Assembly: GCA_017420125.1 (NCBI GenBank)
Contig: JAFOJR010000091.1
Span: 1 to 9,606 of the forward strand
Length of the DNA stretch: 9,606 nucleotides
Direction of reading: 5' to 3'
DNA from: Oscillospiraceae bacterium
GTDB lineage: Bacteria > Bacillota > Clostridia > Oscillospirales > Oscillospiraceae
In this document: piece by piece, positions 1-7,302 of the stretch
How the letters are laid out: the number at the start of each line of letters is the position of its first letter
Numbering within the stretch: position 1 is the stretch's first letter
Position numbers and translations under genes: made by a program
The notes under the pieces: generated by a model
Told to the model about the DNA's origin: nothing
Databases searched by the model: none
Seen by the model: the letters and a program-made list of their open reading frames with translations, nothing else

Positions 1-1
1 G

Positions 2-1909
2 GGATTTATTAAAAAAAAAAAAAAAAAAGTACTCTTTCGTATCATTCTTTCTGCCCTGCTGCTGATTGCGGTTTTTTTGATCAACGCAAAAACGACTCTT
101 CCGCCTCTTCTTCTTCTCTTTCTCTGCTGCATCCCTTATCTTGTAATCGGTTATGACATCCTGTGGAAAGCAATCTTAGGAATTCTTCACGGTGAAGTGT
201 TCGATGAAAATTTCCTGATGTCTGTTGCCACTATTGGCGCTTTTTTGATGCGGGAATATTGGGAAGCAGCAGCAGTTATGTTGTTTTACCAAGTTGGGGA
301 ATTGTTTCAAAGTTTTGCCGTAGATAAAAGTCGCCGAAACATTGCTGCACTGATGGATATTCGGCCTGATTTCGCAAATGTGGCAGCATCAGACGGCAGT
401 CTGCAGCAAGTAGATCCGGAAACTGTTTCTGTGGGCGATTGCATCGTCATTCGCCCTGGGGAGCGTGTTCCGTTGGACGGCGTCATCACTGAAGGGCACA
501 GCACATTAAATACCAGTGCTTTGACAGGAGAAAGCATTCCTCGTGACGTAGCCCCTGGAGACGATATTTACTCCGGTTGTATTAACAATGACGGCGTATT
601 GCAGGTTCGAGTTTCCAAGCCCTTTGCTGAATCTACTGTGGCCCGCATTCTGGATCTGGTGGAAAACTCCAGCTTAAAAAAAGCAAAAGCAGAGCATTTT
701 ATCACGAAATTCGCCCGGTATTATACGCCGATCGTCTGTCTTGGTGCCCTGTGTCTGGCCATAATTCCCTCGTTGCTGACCGGCCAGTGGAATACTTGGA
801 TCCGTCGTGCCTTAACGTTTCTGGTCATCAGCTGCCCCTGCGCTTTGGTTATCAGCATTCCTCTTACCTTTTTCGGCGCAATCGGCGGTGCATCCCGTTG
901 CGGGATCCTGATCAAAGGCAGCAATTACTTAGAAGTCTTGGCAAAAACTAAAACAATTGTATTCGACAAAACAGGGACTTTGACAAAAGGCGTTTTCCAA
1001 GTAACCTCTCTTGTCCCTGCACCACCTTATACTGATGAACAACTGCTTGCTTTTGCTGTTTTGGCGGAAAGTTATTCCAACCATCCCATTGCAAACAGCC
1101 TGAAGGAAGCATATGGGAAACCTGTTGATCAAAACAAGATTTTAAAAGCGCAGGAGCTTCCCGGCTATGGTATGATCGTGCAAACGGAAAACCATGCAAT
1201 CTTGGCCGGAAACGCCCGCTTAATGGAACAACAATCGATTCCCTATGTTCCCAATACAGAAATCGGCACGATTGTCTATTTGGCAGTGGACACGCAGTTT
1301 GTCGGTTCCATTGTCATCAGTGATGTCGAAAAGCCCACAGCAAGACAAGCCATTTCTGATCTGCGAATGCAAGGAATTCGAACCGTCCTCCTCACTGGAG
1401 ACTCCTCCGCCGCTGCAAATCATATAGCACAGCGGCTTGGAATCGATGAAGTCCACTCCAACTTGCTTCCTGACAACAAAATACAATGGGTAGAAAACCT
1501 TTTGATTCAAAAACCTGCTAATTCCACTTTGGCTTTTGTAGGCGATGGCATTAACGACGCACCGGTTTTGCGACGTTCTGACGTAGGAATTGCCATGGGA
1601 GCTTTAGGCGCAGATGCCGCCATTGAAGCTGCCGATATTGTATTGATGGACGATGACCCGGCCAAAATTTCGCTGGCACTGCAATTGGCCCGTGTTTGCA
1701 AAACCATTGTCTGGGAAAACATTGTATTTTCACTGGCGGTTAAAGCAGGGTTTTTGCTCTTATGTGCTGTCGGTTACGTCAGTATGTGGTGGGCCGTGTT
1801 CGCCGATGTGGGCGTGATGATTGTGGCTGTCCTCAACGCTACCAGAATGTTGCATCTTCCCTTTTTGCATGGCAAAACACAGAAGGAAACCGCCTTTGTC
1901 TCAACGTAA
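2..1909 (+). CDS. cadA: Heavy-metal (Zn/Cd/Pb) P1B-type ATPase, 5' end not resolved
   Basis: Membrane pump that uses ATP to export divalent soft metals such as Zn2+, Cd2+ or Pb2+. The frame is open from base 2 with no ATG before a TTG at 77. Bases 29-82 encode a hydrophobic helix (VLFRIILSALLLIAVFLI) that belongs to the protein, so the TTG at 77 is unlikely to be the true start. Counting from that TTG, visible motifs are TGES at 150-153 (actuator), CPC at 253-255 in the membrane, DKTGTLT with phospho-Asp297, the HP dipeptide at 336-337 and GDGINDAP at 489-496. Lys556 and Asp577 in the last two helices match the Lys/Asp pair of ZntA-like Zn/Cd/Pb pumps (P1B-2), which argues against copper. No N-terminal HMA metal-binding domain is visible; many clostridial homologues start with a short Lys-rich stretch before the first helix, as here. 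The symbol is a family-level label. No metal-responsive regulator lies in the window. Confidence 0.93.
   Translation, partial: GFIKKKKKKVLFRIILSALLLIAVFLINAKTTLPPLLLLFLCCIPYLVIGYDILWKAILGILHGEVFDENFLMSVATIGAFLMREYWEAAAVMLFYQVGELFQSFAVDKSRRNIAALMDIRPDFANVAASDGSLQQVDPETVSVGDCIVIRPGERVPLDGVITEGHSTLNTSALTGESIPRDVAPGDDIYSGCINNDGVLQVRVSKPFAESTVARILDLVENSSLKKAKAEHFITKFARYYTPIVCLGALCLAIIPSLLTGQWNTWIRRALTFLVISCPCALVISIPLTFFGAIGGASRCGILIKGSNYLEVLAKTKTIVFDKTGTLTKGVFQVTSLVPAPPYTDEQLLAFAVLAESYSNHPIANSLKEAYGKPVDQNKILKAQELPGYGMIVQTENHAILAGNARLMEQQSIPYVPNTEIGTIVYLAVDTQFVGSIVISDVEKPTARQAISDLRMQGIRTVLLTGDSSAAANHIAQRLGIDEVHSNLLPDNKIQWVENLLIQKPANSTLAFVGDGINDAPVLRRSDVGIAMGALGADAAIEAADIVLMDDDPAKISLALQLARVCKTIVWENIVFSLAVKAGFLLLCAVGYVSMWWAVFADVGVMIVAVLNATRMLHLPFLHGKTQKETAFVST
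11..28. repeat. 18-base A homopolymer near the start of the ATPase gene
   Basis: Eighteen consecutive A residues encode six lysines just before the first membrane helix of the metal ATPase. A run this long is prone to replication, transcription and sequencing slippage. The sequence just before it (GGGATTTATT) resembles a ribosome-binding stretch followed by the start region, but no ATG is present in frame. A length error here could hide the real start codon. Confidence 0.9.
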
Positions 1910-1918
1910 AGCAAATAA

Positions 1919-1950
1919 CAACCCGCAGTTCCCAATGGAATTGCGGGTTG
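1919..1950. terminator. Bidirectional hairpin terminator between the ATPase gene and queA
   Basis: A 14-bp stem (1919-1932 with 1937-1950, one G-T pair on the plus strand) closes a CAAT loop. It lies between the stop of the plus-strand ATPase (1909) and the stop of minus-strand queA (1959). On the minus strand the stem is followed by TTATTTGCTTT, and on the plus strand by the weaker CTGTCTGTCTAT. It could serve both genes, better for queA. Confidence 0.8.
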
Positions 1951-1958
1951 CTGTCTGT

Positions 1959-2984
1959 CTATAATAAAATCATGGCATCTCCAAAAGAGAAAAAGCGATA
2001 TTTTTCTTTTACGGCTTCCGCATACGCGTTCATTATCTGCTCTCGCCCGGCCACTGCGGATACAAGCATCAAAAGAGTGCTTTCCGGCAAATGAAAATTG
2101 GTAATTAATCCGTCCAAGACTTTAAAGCGATAACCGGGATAGATAAAAATATCTGTCCACCCTGCAGTTTCCTCCACTGTTCCATCTGCTTTTGAGAATG
2201 ATTCCAGTGTGCGGCAGGAAGTCGTTCCCACGCAAATGACTCGACCGCCTCTCTTTTTCGTTTCATTGATGCAGTCTGCCGTTTCTTTTGGAATGCGACA
2301 AAATTCCGCATGCATTTCATGATCTTCGATTTTATCTGCTTTCACTGGACGAAATGTGCCGAGTCCCACATGCAACGTTATATAGGCGAGAGAAACTCCC
2401 ATTTGTTCCAGTTTTTTCAACAGTTCCTCTGTAAAATGCAACCCTGCTGTGGGAGCCGCTGCAGAACCCAATTCTTTTGAATAAACCGTTTGATAGCGAT
2501 TCCCGTCTTTCAGTTCTGTCGTAATATAAGGCGGAAGTGGCATTTTCCCTAATTGTTCCAACAACTCTAAAAAAATACCCTCATAAGAAAACCGAACCAA
2601 CCTTGTTCCGCCTTCACTTTTCTCTACAATTTCTCCCCGCAGCAAACCGTTGCCGAATTGTACTTTTGCGCCGGGCTGAAGTCGTCTGCCTGGTCGCGCC
2701 AGACATTCCCAAATATCGTCGCCTTTGTCTTTCAATAAGACCAGTTCTACCGCTCCGCCACTCGGCATGCGATAGCCCAACAGGCGGGCCGGCAACACTT
2801 TGGAATCATTTAATACCAAGCAGTCCCCCGGCTGCAACAAGGAAGGCAAATCATAAAAATGCAGGTGTGACCATGTGCCAGTCTGCTTTTGAAGATACAT
2901 CAGGCGGGAACTGTCTCTCTGCGGAATGGGCGTCTGCGCAATCAACTCCTGGGGCAGTTCATAATAAAAATCCTTTGTTTTCAT
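1959..2984 (-). CDS. queA: QueA, S-adenosylmethionine:tRNA ribosyltransferase-isomerase
   Basis: Cytoplasmic enzyme of queuosine synthesis. It moves the ribosyl part of S-adenosylmethionine onto 7-aminomethyl-7-deazaguanine at the wobble position of GUN-anticodon tRNAs, giving epoxyqueuosine. The 341-residue length is normal for the family. Recognisable family segments in order are GKMPLPPYI (146-154), YQTVYSKELGSAAAPTAGLH (164-183), HVGLGTFRPV (205-214), HEMHAE (222-227), VGTTSCRTLES (252-262) and GYRFKVLDGLITNFHLPEST (284-303). I chose the ATG at 2984 because AGAAGGA lies 6 bases upstream; the in-frame TTG at 2990 directly abuts that site. Terminators on both sides suggest a single-gene transcript. 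The usual partner tgt is not in the window, so the tRNA-guanine transglycosylase step must be encoded elsewhere. No frameshift or missing block is seen. Confidence 0.96.
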   Translation of the reverse strand: MKTKDFYYELPQELIAQTPIPQRDSSRLMYLQKQTGTWSHLHFYDLPSLLQPGDCLVLNDSKVLPARLLGYRMPSGGAVELVLLKDKGDDIWECLARPGRRLQPGAKVQFGNGLLRGEIVEKSEGGTRLVRFSYEGIFLELLEQLGKMPLPPYITTELKDGNRYQTVYSKELGSAAAPTAGLHFTEELLKKLEQMGVSLAYITLHVGLGTFRPVKADKIEDHEMHAEFCRIPKETADCINETKKRGGRVICVGTTSCRTLESFSKADGTVEETAGWTDIFIYPGYRFKVLDGLITNFHLPESTLLMLVSAVAGREQIMNAYAEAVKEKYRFFSFGDAMILL

Positions 2985-2990
2985 TGTCAA

Positions 2991-2997
2991 TCCTTCT
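2991..2997 (-). promoter_or_regulatory. Ribosome binding site of queA
   Basis: AGAAGGA on the minus strand with 6 bases before the ATG at 2984. It decides the start, since the upstream TTG at 2990 has no spacing from it. Confidence 0.75.
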
Positions 2998-3044
2998 ATC
3001 TTTTCTCGGTTTTCTATTTGCCTGTATTAAAACAGCAGGTAGAC

Positions 3045-3081
3045 AAAAATCCCCACCCGATGGCTCGAAGCGGGGATTTTT
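3045..3081 (-). terminator. Terminator downstream of the SpoIID-domain gene
   Basis: A 10-bp perfect stem, AAAAATCCCC (3045-3054) with GGGGATTTTT (3072-3081), encloses a 17-base loop. It lies 15 bases beyond the stop of the minus-strand SpoIID-domain gene and before queA, and it ends in T residues on the minus strand. It should separate the two transcription units. Confidence 0.85.
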
Positions 3082-3096
3082 CATGCATTTTTGCTT

Positions 3097-4785
3097 TTAT
3101 TTCAGGGTAATTCCCTTATAGTAAAATTTTAGAATTTGGTCATATGTATAGCCTCGTTTTGCCATACAGTATGCGCCCCATTGGCTCATGCCCACGTTAT
3201 GACCCCACCCGGTTCCCGTGATGGTAAACTGGGTAGCAGTTGTTCCTGTGTTGCCGCTGGAAAAAAGCGCTTCGGTTCCCGAACCAGTAACGGCATATTG
3301 GTTGTTGCCGGTCATCTGTCCAACTGTTCCGCTTCCGGAAATAGCATACACACCGTTTAAACTGGATAACGTGCCGCCGTTTGGATTTACATAAAGCAGT
3401 CGGTTGTTCGTTCCGGAAGCTCCTCCGCTGGCGTTTGTTGTGATTTTATATCGATAGCTTTTTGCTTTTTCCCCTGCCGTATTAAAAATACTGACCAGGT
3501 TTGTACCAGAGAACGAATAGCTCTTTCCATTGCTGTCAACAAACGTAATCTTCTTTGGATTTCCTGTGTTGGACCATTCCGCTACATACAGATTGACGAT
3601 TGTGCTGCAGGAATACCCCTTTTCTTTCAATCTTGCCGTCAGTTCTGCAGCCGTATATGTGGCAGACCAATGGTAATAAGATAACGTATTGGCTATATCC
3701 ACCTCATAAGGGTCTATCACACCCACGAGATAAGGAATTGCATTGCCCCAAACATTTTCCGCACTTTCGGTCGCACCGCCGTCGCAGGAATGATACACCG
3801 TCTGGCATAAACTGTTTCCTGACCAGGCATAAATATTATATGTATCATCCACTGCTTTGTTTGTGGTGCTGGTGGCAGAAGCCGTCCCATAATATACCTG
3901 GCAGTCCGATGTGCGGCACAAGTCAAATCCATAGGATTTATGCTTGTTCAATGTGCGGGCAGCATAGCTTCTGGCGCAAACCGCCTGTGCTTTCAACGCC
4001 TCCAGCGGCCAGGAACTGCTCATCTCATATGGAACTACACCTTTAATGTAATCTTCCATGGGCAAAACATTGATTACCGTCAGATTCCCGCCGGAAATCC
4101 GCCGATACTGAAACGAACCATAATATTGGTTGTTTTTAAACAAAGTAATAGTCTTAACGGAATCATTCTGCCCCGGACGTACTGCCAAAACATTTGTTGT
4201 ACCATAGTCAAACTGGAATAGGATGGTAGTTGTTTTTGTCTTTGTCACTGTAACCGCTGTGCTGCTTCCTCCCACAGCTGTCGCACCGGAAACTCCCAGC
4301 TTGCTTGCCGCCGTTTTCGCATTGGCCAAACTGGTATGACTGCCCACACGAACCCGATATGCTCCATTGATATAAGCCGGAAAGCCGCCGGTATAACGGG
4401 CAGCTGCACTGGCAGCTGCAGAAAAACTGCTGTATTGATTGGGAAGCTGCACATGATATGCTCCAATGACACTATAACTGCCGGAAGGCACGCTGGTGGT
4501 ATACGTTCCGTTGGACAAATACTGGTTCACATTTTTCAACATGGAAATCTGCGTCTGTGCCGTCACACCCACCTGGGTAAAATGATAATTGGCATCAAAG
4601 AAGCCAAACCGATATCCGCTTCCATATCCGGATTTGTTTTCCAGATTGGCAGATGTCATTGCATTACTGCCATAATACAGGCCAATGCGCACATATGGAT
4701 TTTCTGATAATGCAGCGGCAGAAACCACCAACGCGGCAAAAAGCCCCGCAAGAATTACTGCAACTTGCATAAACCGTTTTCCCAT
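3097..4785 (-). CDS. Secreted SPOR-like plus SpoIID/LytB domain protein
   Basis: A 562-residue exported protein likely to act on cell-wall peptidoglycan. SpoIID is a lytic transglycosylase that works on glycan strands during engulfment, and LytB-type relatives enhance amidases. Residues about 4-25 form a signal peptide (GKRFMQVAVILAGLFAALVV). Residues about 108-164 look like a SPOR peptidoglycan-binding fold (YHVQLPNQYSS through YRVRVGSHTSLANAKTAASK). The SpoIID domain starts near 225 with VINVLPMEDYIKGVVPYEM; Glu254 occupies the catalytic glutamate position of SpoIID. CRTSDCQVYYG (290-300) and YHSCDGGATESAENVWG (331-347) carry Cys and His residues that could bind zinc as in clostridial SpoIID. 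The domain ends with GWGHNVGMSQWGAYCMAKRG (526-545). The ATG at 4785 is chosen for its GGAG site 7 bases upstream and the signal peptide that follows. The SPOR-like part and the lack of sporulation neighbours suggest a general wall enzyme rather than true SpoIID. Confidence 0.88.
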   Translation of the reverse strand: MGKRFMQVAVILAGLFAALVVSAAALSENPYVRIGLYYGSNAMTSANLENKSGYGSGYRFGFFDANYHFTQVGVTAQTQISMLKNVNQYLSNGTYTTSVPSGSYSVIGAYHVQLPNQYSSFSAAASAAARYTGGFPAYINGAYRVRVGSHTSLANAKTAASKLGVSGATAVGGSSTAVTVTKTKTTTILFQFDYGTTNVLAVRPGQNDSVKTITLFKNNQYYGSFQYRRISGGNLTVINVLPMEDYIKGVVPYEMSSSWPLEALKAQAVCARSYAARTLNKHKSYGFDLCRTSDCQVYYGTASATSTTNKAVDDTYNIYAWSGNSLCQTVYHSCDGGATESAENVWGNAIPYLVGVIDPYEVDIANTLSYYHWSATYTAAELTARLKEKGYSCSTIVNLYVAEWSNTGNPKKITFVDSNGKSYSFSGTNLVSIFNTAGEKAKSYRYKITTNASGGASGTNNRLLYVNPNGGTLSSLNGVYAISGSGTVGQMTGNNQYAVTGSGTEALFSSGNTGTTATQFTITGTGWGHNVGMSQWGAYCMAKRGYTYDQILKFYYKGITLK

Positions 4786-4792
4786 TTTGATA

Positions 4793-4796
4793 CTCC
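4793..4796 (-). promoter_or_regulatory. Ribosome binding site of the SpoIID-domain gene
   Basis: GGAG on the minus strand with 7 bases before the ATG at 4785. Together with the signal peptide right after that ATG, it supports the short start over an 83-codon upstream extension that would run antisense through the lysine riboswitch. Confidence 0.65.
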
Positions 4797-4826
4797 ATTT
4801 CTCTCTTTTGCCCTTCGCTCTCATGC

Positions 4827-4855
4827 TTGACAGTGAAAAGAGGATATGATAACAT
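4827..4855 (+). promoter_or_regulatory. Sigma-A-type promoter for the lysine operon
   Basis: A perfect -35 box TTGACA (4827-4832), 17 bases, then a -10 candidate TAACAT (4850-4855). The predicted start near 4862 lies about 20 bases before the lysine riboswitch, as expected for a leader transcript. Confidence 0.7.
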
Positions 4856-4869
4856 AAAACAAAATTCAA
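4841..4869 (-). promoter_or_regulatory. Candidate promoter for the SpoIID-domain gene
   Basis: On the minus strand TTGAAT (4864-4869), 17 bases, then TATCCT (4841-4846). Both boxes are imperfect. It overlaps the plus-strand promoter almost completely and would start transcription near 4834. A sporulation-sigma promoter could not be recognised with confidence. Confidence 0.35.
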
Positions 4870-4884
4870 TATCACATATCCTTT

Positions 4885-5057
4885 GCAGGATAGAGGCGCG
4901 ATTTTCATAATTAGCGCGGCTGGGGTTCCGAACGCCTGATCAGTCGGCAGCAAAAGGGAAAATCGCCGAAGGAGCGGCGCGGTCGGAATTGTCTCTCCTG
5001 GGCGATGGGTTAAGAACCCATCGACTGTCATCATTTATCTGATGGAGAGCTGTCTGC
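4885..5057 (+). promoter_or_regulatory. Lysine riboswitch (L-box) in the asd leader
   Basis: RNA aptamer that binds lysine and controls the downstream genes. Conserved L-box pieces are visible in order: GATAGAGGCGCG (4889-4900), GGGAAAATCGCCGAAGG (4956-4972), a perfect 8-bp hairpin arm pair CGATGGGT/ACCCATCG (5003-5010 with 5016-5023), ACTGTCA (5024-5030) and TGGAGAGCTGTC (5043-5054). The closing helix P1 pairs GATAG (4889-4893) with CTGTC (5050-5054), including one G-U pair, and extends weakly outward to 4885/5057. It sits between a promoter and an intrinsic terminator, and the genes downstream make lysine precursors, so it is expected to turn the operon off when lysine is plentiful. Assignment to the class rests on recognised motifs, not on a covariance search. 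Confidence 0.95.
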
Positions 5058-5062
5058 TTGGG

Positions 5063-5105
5063 TAATATGGATGTCAGAAGGTTCCCTTTTTGACATATTA
5101 TATTA
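5063..5105 (+). other. Hairpin between riboswitch and terminator
   Basis: TAATAT (5063-5068) and ATGTCA (5071-5076) can pair with ATATTA (5100-5105) and TGACAT (5091-5096), leaving a small internal loop and a 14-base apical loop. It lies between P1 of the riboswitch and the terminator and ends 2 bases before the terminator stem. It may be a structural spacer or part of the switch; it does not overlap the terminator, so it is not a classical antiterminator by itself. Confidence 0.5.
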
Positions 5106-5106
5106 C

Positions 5107-5147
5107 AAAATCAGCCGGTTTTTCAACCCGCTGGTTTTTATTTTTTT
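5107..5147 (+). terminator. Riboswitch-controlled intrinsic terminator before asd
   Basis: Stem AAAATCAGC (5107-5115) with GCTGGTTTT (5130-5138), then a C-C mismatch, then GGTT (5117-5120) with AACC (5125-5128) around a TTTC loop. The U tract TTTTTATTTTTTT runs 5135-5147. It is the likely expression platform of the lysine riboswitch. Bases 5148-5257 between it and the asd ribosome binding site show no further clear feature. Confidence 0.88.
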
Positions 5148-5257
5148 AGACATTCCCTCTTTTTTGGGATATCTTCACGAAAACAGTAGATTTCCCTTCC
5201 CGTTTCTCTTTGTTTTGCATAAACTAAAATCAGGGGACGATTTTGTCGCCCGCAATT

Positions 5258-5262
5258 GGAGG
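5258..5262 (+). promoter_or_regulatory. Ribosome binding site of asd
   Basis: GGAGG with 8 bases before the ATG at 5271. It rules out the in-frame TTG at 5256, which overlaps the site itself. Confidence 0.85.
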
Positions 5263-5270
5263 TTATTACA

Positions 5271-6353
5271 ATGAAACAGTACAAAGTAGGCGTGATTGGC
5301 GGAACAGGTATGGTAGGTCAGCGGTTTGTCACTTTAATGGAAAACCATCCTTGGTTTCAATTGACGGCCATTGCAGCAAGCGGCCGCTCCGCAGGCAAAA
5401 CATATGAAGAAGCTGCGGGGAAACGCTGGCAGCTGGATATTCCCATGCCCGAGGAAGCAAAAAACATTGTTGTTTTAAATGCACAAACCGATCTGAAAAA
5501 AATGGCCGATCAGGTAGATTTTGTTTTCTGCGCTGTAGATATGAACAAAGATGAAGTGCGTGCGTTGGAAGAAGAAATGGCCAAATATGAATGTCCGGTG
5601 GTTTCTAATAACAGCGCCAACCGCATGACTCCAGATGTTCCCATGGTCGTACCGGAAATCAATCCGGAGCATATCCAAATCATCGAAGCACAGAAAAAAC
5701 GTCTTGGCACTACGCGGGGCTTCATTGCTGTCAAGTCCAACTGTTCTTTGCAAAGTTATACCCCGGCGCTTCATCCTCTGCGCAAGTTTGGGCTGGACAA
5801 AGTCTTAGTCACCACATATCAAGCTATTTCCGGCGCTGGGAAAACTTTTGAAACCTGGCCTGAAATGCTGGATAATGTCATTCCCTACATTGGTGGGGAA
5901 GAAGAAAAATCCGAACAGGAACCCATGAAACTCTGGGGTACTATCCAAGGTAACCAGATCATTCCGGCTACCTCACCATCCATCACAGCACAGTGCCTCC
6001 GCGTTCCTGCTTCTAACGGTCACATGGCCGCTGTGTTTGCCTCTTTCCAAAATACCCCTTCCATAGATGAAATTCTGGATATTTGGAAAAACTACAAGGG
6101 AAGAGCGCAGGAATTGGCATTGCCTTCTGCGCCCAAACAGTTCCTCCACTATTTCACAGAGGAAAACAGACCCCAAACCCGCTTGGATCGAAATCTGGAA
6201 GGCGGTATGGCTATCTCCATCGGCCGTTTGCGTCCCGATACGCAGTATGACTATAAATTTGTTTGTTTGTCCCATAATACTCTACGCGGCGCTGCAGGTG
6301 GCGCTGTTCTGCTGGCCGAACTGCTCTGTGCAGAAGGCTATATGGACCGGTAA
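5271..6353 (+). CDS. asd: Aspartate-semialdehyde dehydrogenase, archaeal/fungal-type branch
   Basis: Cytoplasmic NADPH enzyme that reduces aspartyl phosphate to aspartate semialdehyde, the branch-point for lysine/DAP, threonine and methionine. The protein has 360 residues. The Rossmann glycine motif GGTGMVGQRF starts at residue 10. The catalytic cysteine is Cys158 in KSNCSLQ, and Arg244 and His251 in CLRVPASNGHMAAV match the substrate-binding arginine and acid-base histidine of the family. SNNSANRM, the length and the form of these motifs resemble the archaeal/fungal-type Asd more than the E. coli or B. subtilis type. The start at 5271 is set by GGAGG 8 bases upstream. It is the first gene after the lysine riboswitch terminator, so it should be the most directly lysine-controlled gene here. 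dapA follows after 58 bases. Confidence 0.96.
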   Translation: MKQYKVGVIGGTGMVGQRFVTLMENHPWFQLTAIAASGRSAGKTYEEAAGKRWQLDIPMPEEAKNIVVLNAQTDLKKMADQVDFVFCAVDMNKDEVRALEEEMAKYECPVVSNNSANRMTPDVPMVVPEINPEHIQIIEAQKKRLGTTRGFIAVKSNCSLQSYTPALHPLRKFGLDKVLVTTYQAISGAGKTFETWPEMLDNVIPYIGGEEEKSEQEPMKLWGTIQGNQIIPATSPSITAQCLRVPASNGHMAAVFASFQNTPSIDEILDIWKNYKGRAQELALPSAPKQFLHYFTEENRPQTRLDRNLEGGMAISIGRLRPDTQYDYKFVCLSHNTLRGAAGGAVLLAELLCAEGYMDR

Positions 6354-6411
6354 TCTTTTTCCGTACCTGTTGATCAGATCCGTATCATTACCATTTTGAG
6401 GAGGAATTATC

Positions 6412-7302
6412 ATGAGAGAACCTGTATTTGAAGGATCCGGCGTTGCAATTGTTACCCCATTTGCCAAAGACGGCAGCATCAATTTCCCTAAATTGGGAGA
6501 ATTGATTGACTTTCATGTGGCAGCAAAAACGGATGCCGTTGTTATCTGCGGCACAACCGGTGAATCTTCTACCCAAAGTTTAGAAGAGCATATGGCCGCT
6601 GTGGATTTTTGTGTCCAGCACACTGCCGGCCGTATGAAAGTCATCGCCGGTGCCGGCAGCAACGATACCAATGCGGCACTGATGCTGTCCAAAAGCGCCA
6701 AAGACTCCGGTGCTGATGCCACACTGCTGGTCACGCCGTACTACAACAAGGCAACTCAAACCGGCTTAATCAAACACTATACATACATTGCTGACCGGGT
6801 GGACATTCCTATGATTTTATACAATGTTCCCTCGCGCACCGGTCTTTCTTTCACCGCAGAAACATATGCTGCTTTGGCCAAACACCCCAATATTAACGGA
6901 GTAAAAGAAGCATCCGGAAACTTCTCTTTGATCGCTTCCACCCGTGCCCTGTGCGGTGATGATTTCTATATCTGGTCCGGCAATGACGATCAGGTAGTTC
7001 CTTTGATGGCTTTGGGCGGCAAAGGTGTCATCTCCGTGTTGTCCAATATCCTGCCAGAGGTTACCGTTCAAATGACCCACGCTTGCCTGGCAGGAAATTA
7101 CGAAGAAGGTGCCAAGCTGCAAATTGACTATATGAAACTGGTCAACGCTCTCTTCTGCGAAGTCAATCCTATTCCTGTTAAGGCTGCCATGAATTTAATG
7201 GGTTTCGACGTTGGCGGATGCCGGTTGCCTTTATGTGAAATGACAGAAAAGAATCTGGCCTTTTTGAAGCAGACCATGTTGGATGCTGGCATTGCACTTT
7301 AA
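6412..7302 (+). CDS. dapA: 4-hydroxy-tetrahydrodipicolinate synthase
   Basis: Cytoplasmic class I aldolase that condenses pyruvate with aspartate semialdehyde in the first step committed to DAP and lysine. The 296-residue length is normal. Visible active-site parts are GTTGES at 47-52, Tyr137 and Arg142 in LYNVPSRTG, and the Schiff-base lysine Lys165 in NGVKEASGNF; each is shifted by 4 from the E. coli numbering (Tyr133, Arg138, Lys161). A strong GAGGAGG (6398-6404) lies 7 bases before the ATG. It is in the operon with asd upstream (58-base gap, no terminator seen in it). The gap to dapB is longer (127 bases) and holds a terminator hairpin, so dapA may be made in larger amounts than dapB. Confidence 0.97.
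   Translation: MREPVFEGSGVAIVTPFAKDGSINFPKLGELIDFHVAAKTDAVVICGTTGESSTQSLEEHMAAVDFCVQHTAGRMKVIAGAGSNDTNAALMLSKSAKDSGADATLLVTPYYNKATQTGLIKHYTYIADRVDIPMILYNVPSRTGLSFTAETYAALAKHPNINGVKEASGNFSLIASTRALCGDDFYIWSGNDDQVVPLMALGGKGVISVLSNILPEVTVQMTHACLAGNYEEGAKLQIDYMKLVNALFCEVNPIPVKAAMNLMGFDVGGCRLPLCEMTEKNLAFLKQTMLDAGIAL

Noticed and set aside
2985..2990. TTG at 2990 as queA start
   Set aside because: It touches the AGAAGGA site, leaving no spacing; the ATG at 2984 has 6 bases.
2537..3121. A 194-codon plus-strand open frame opposite queA
   Set aside because: It lies antisense to clear queA coding sequence, crosses the terminator at 3045-3081 and has no recognisable domain.
3600..4046. A 148-codon plus-strand open frame
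   Set aside because: It is antisense to the conserved SpoIID domain and its product looks like a shadow translation rich in His, Cys and Pro.
4786..5034. An 83-codon N-terminal extension of the SpoIID-domain protein on the minus strand
   Set aside because: It runs antisense through the lysine riboswitch, lacks a good ribosome site and would bury the signal peptide; the ATG at 4785 has GGAG and a proper signal sequence.
5147..5175. A second promoter after the riboswitch terminator (TAGACA, 17 bases, TATCTT)
   Set aside because: Both boxes are imperfect, the region is AT-rich and such matches are expected by chance; it would bypass the riboswitch with no supporting evidence.
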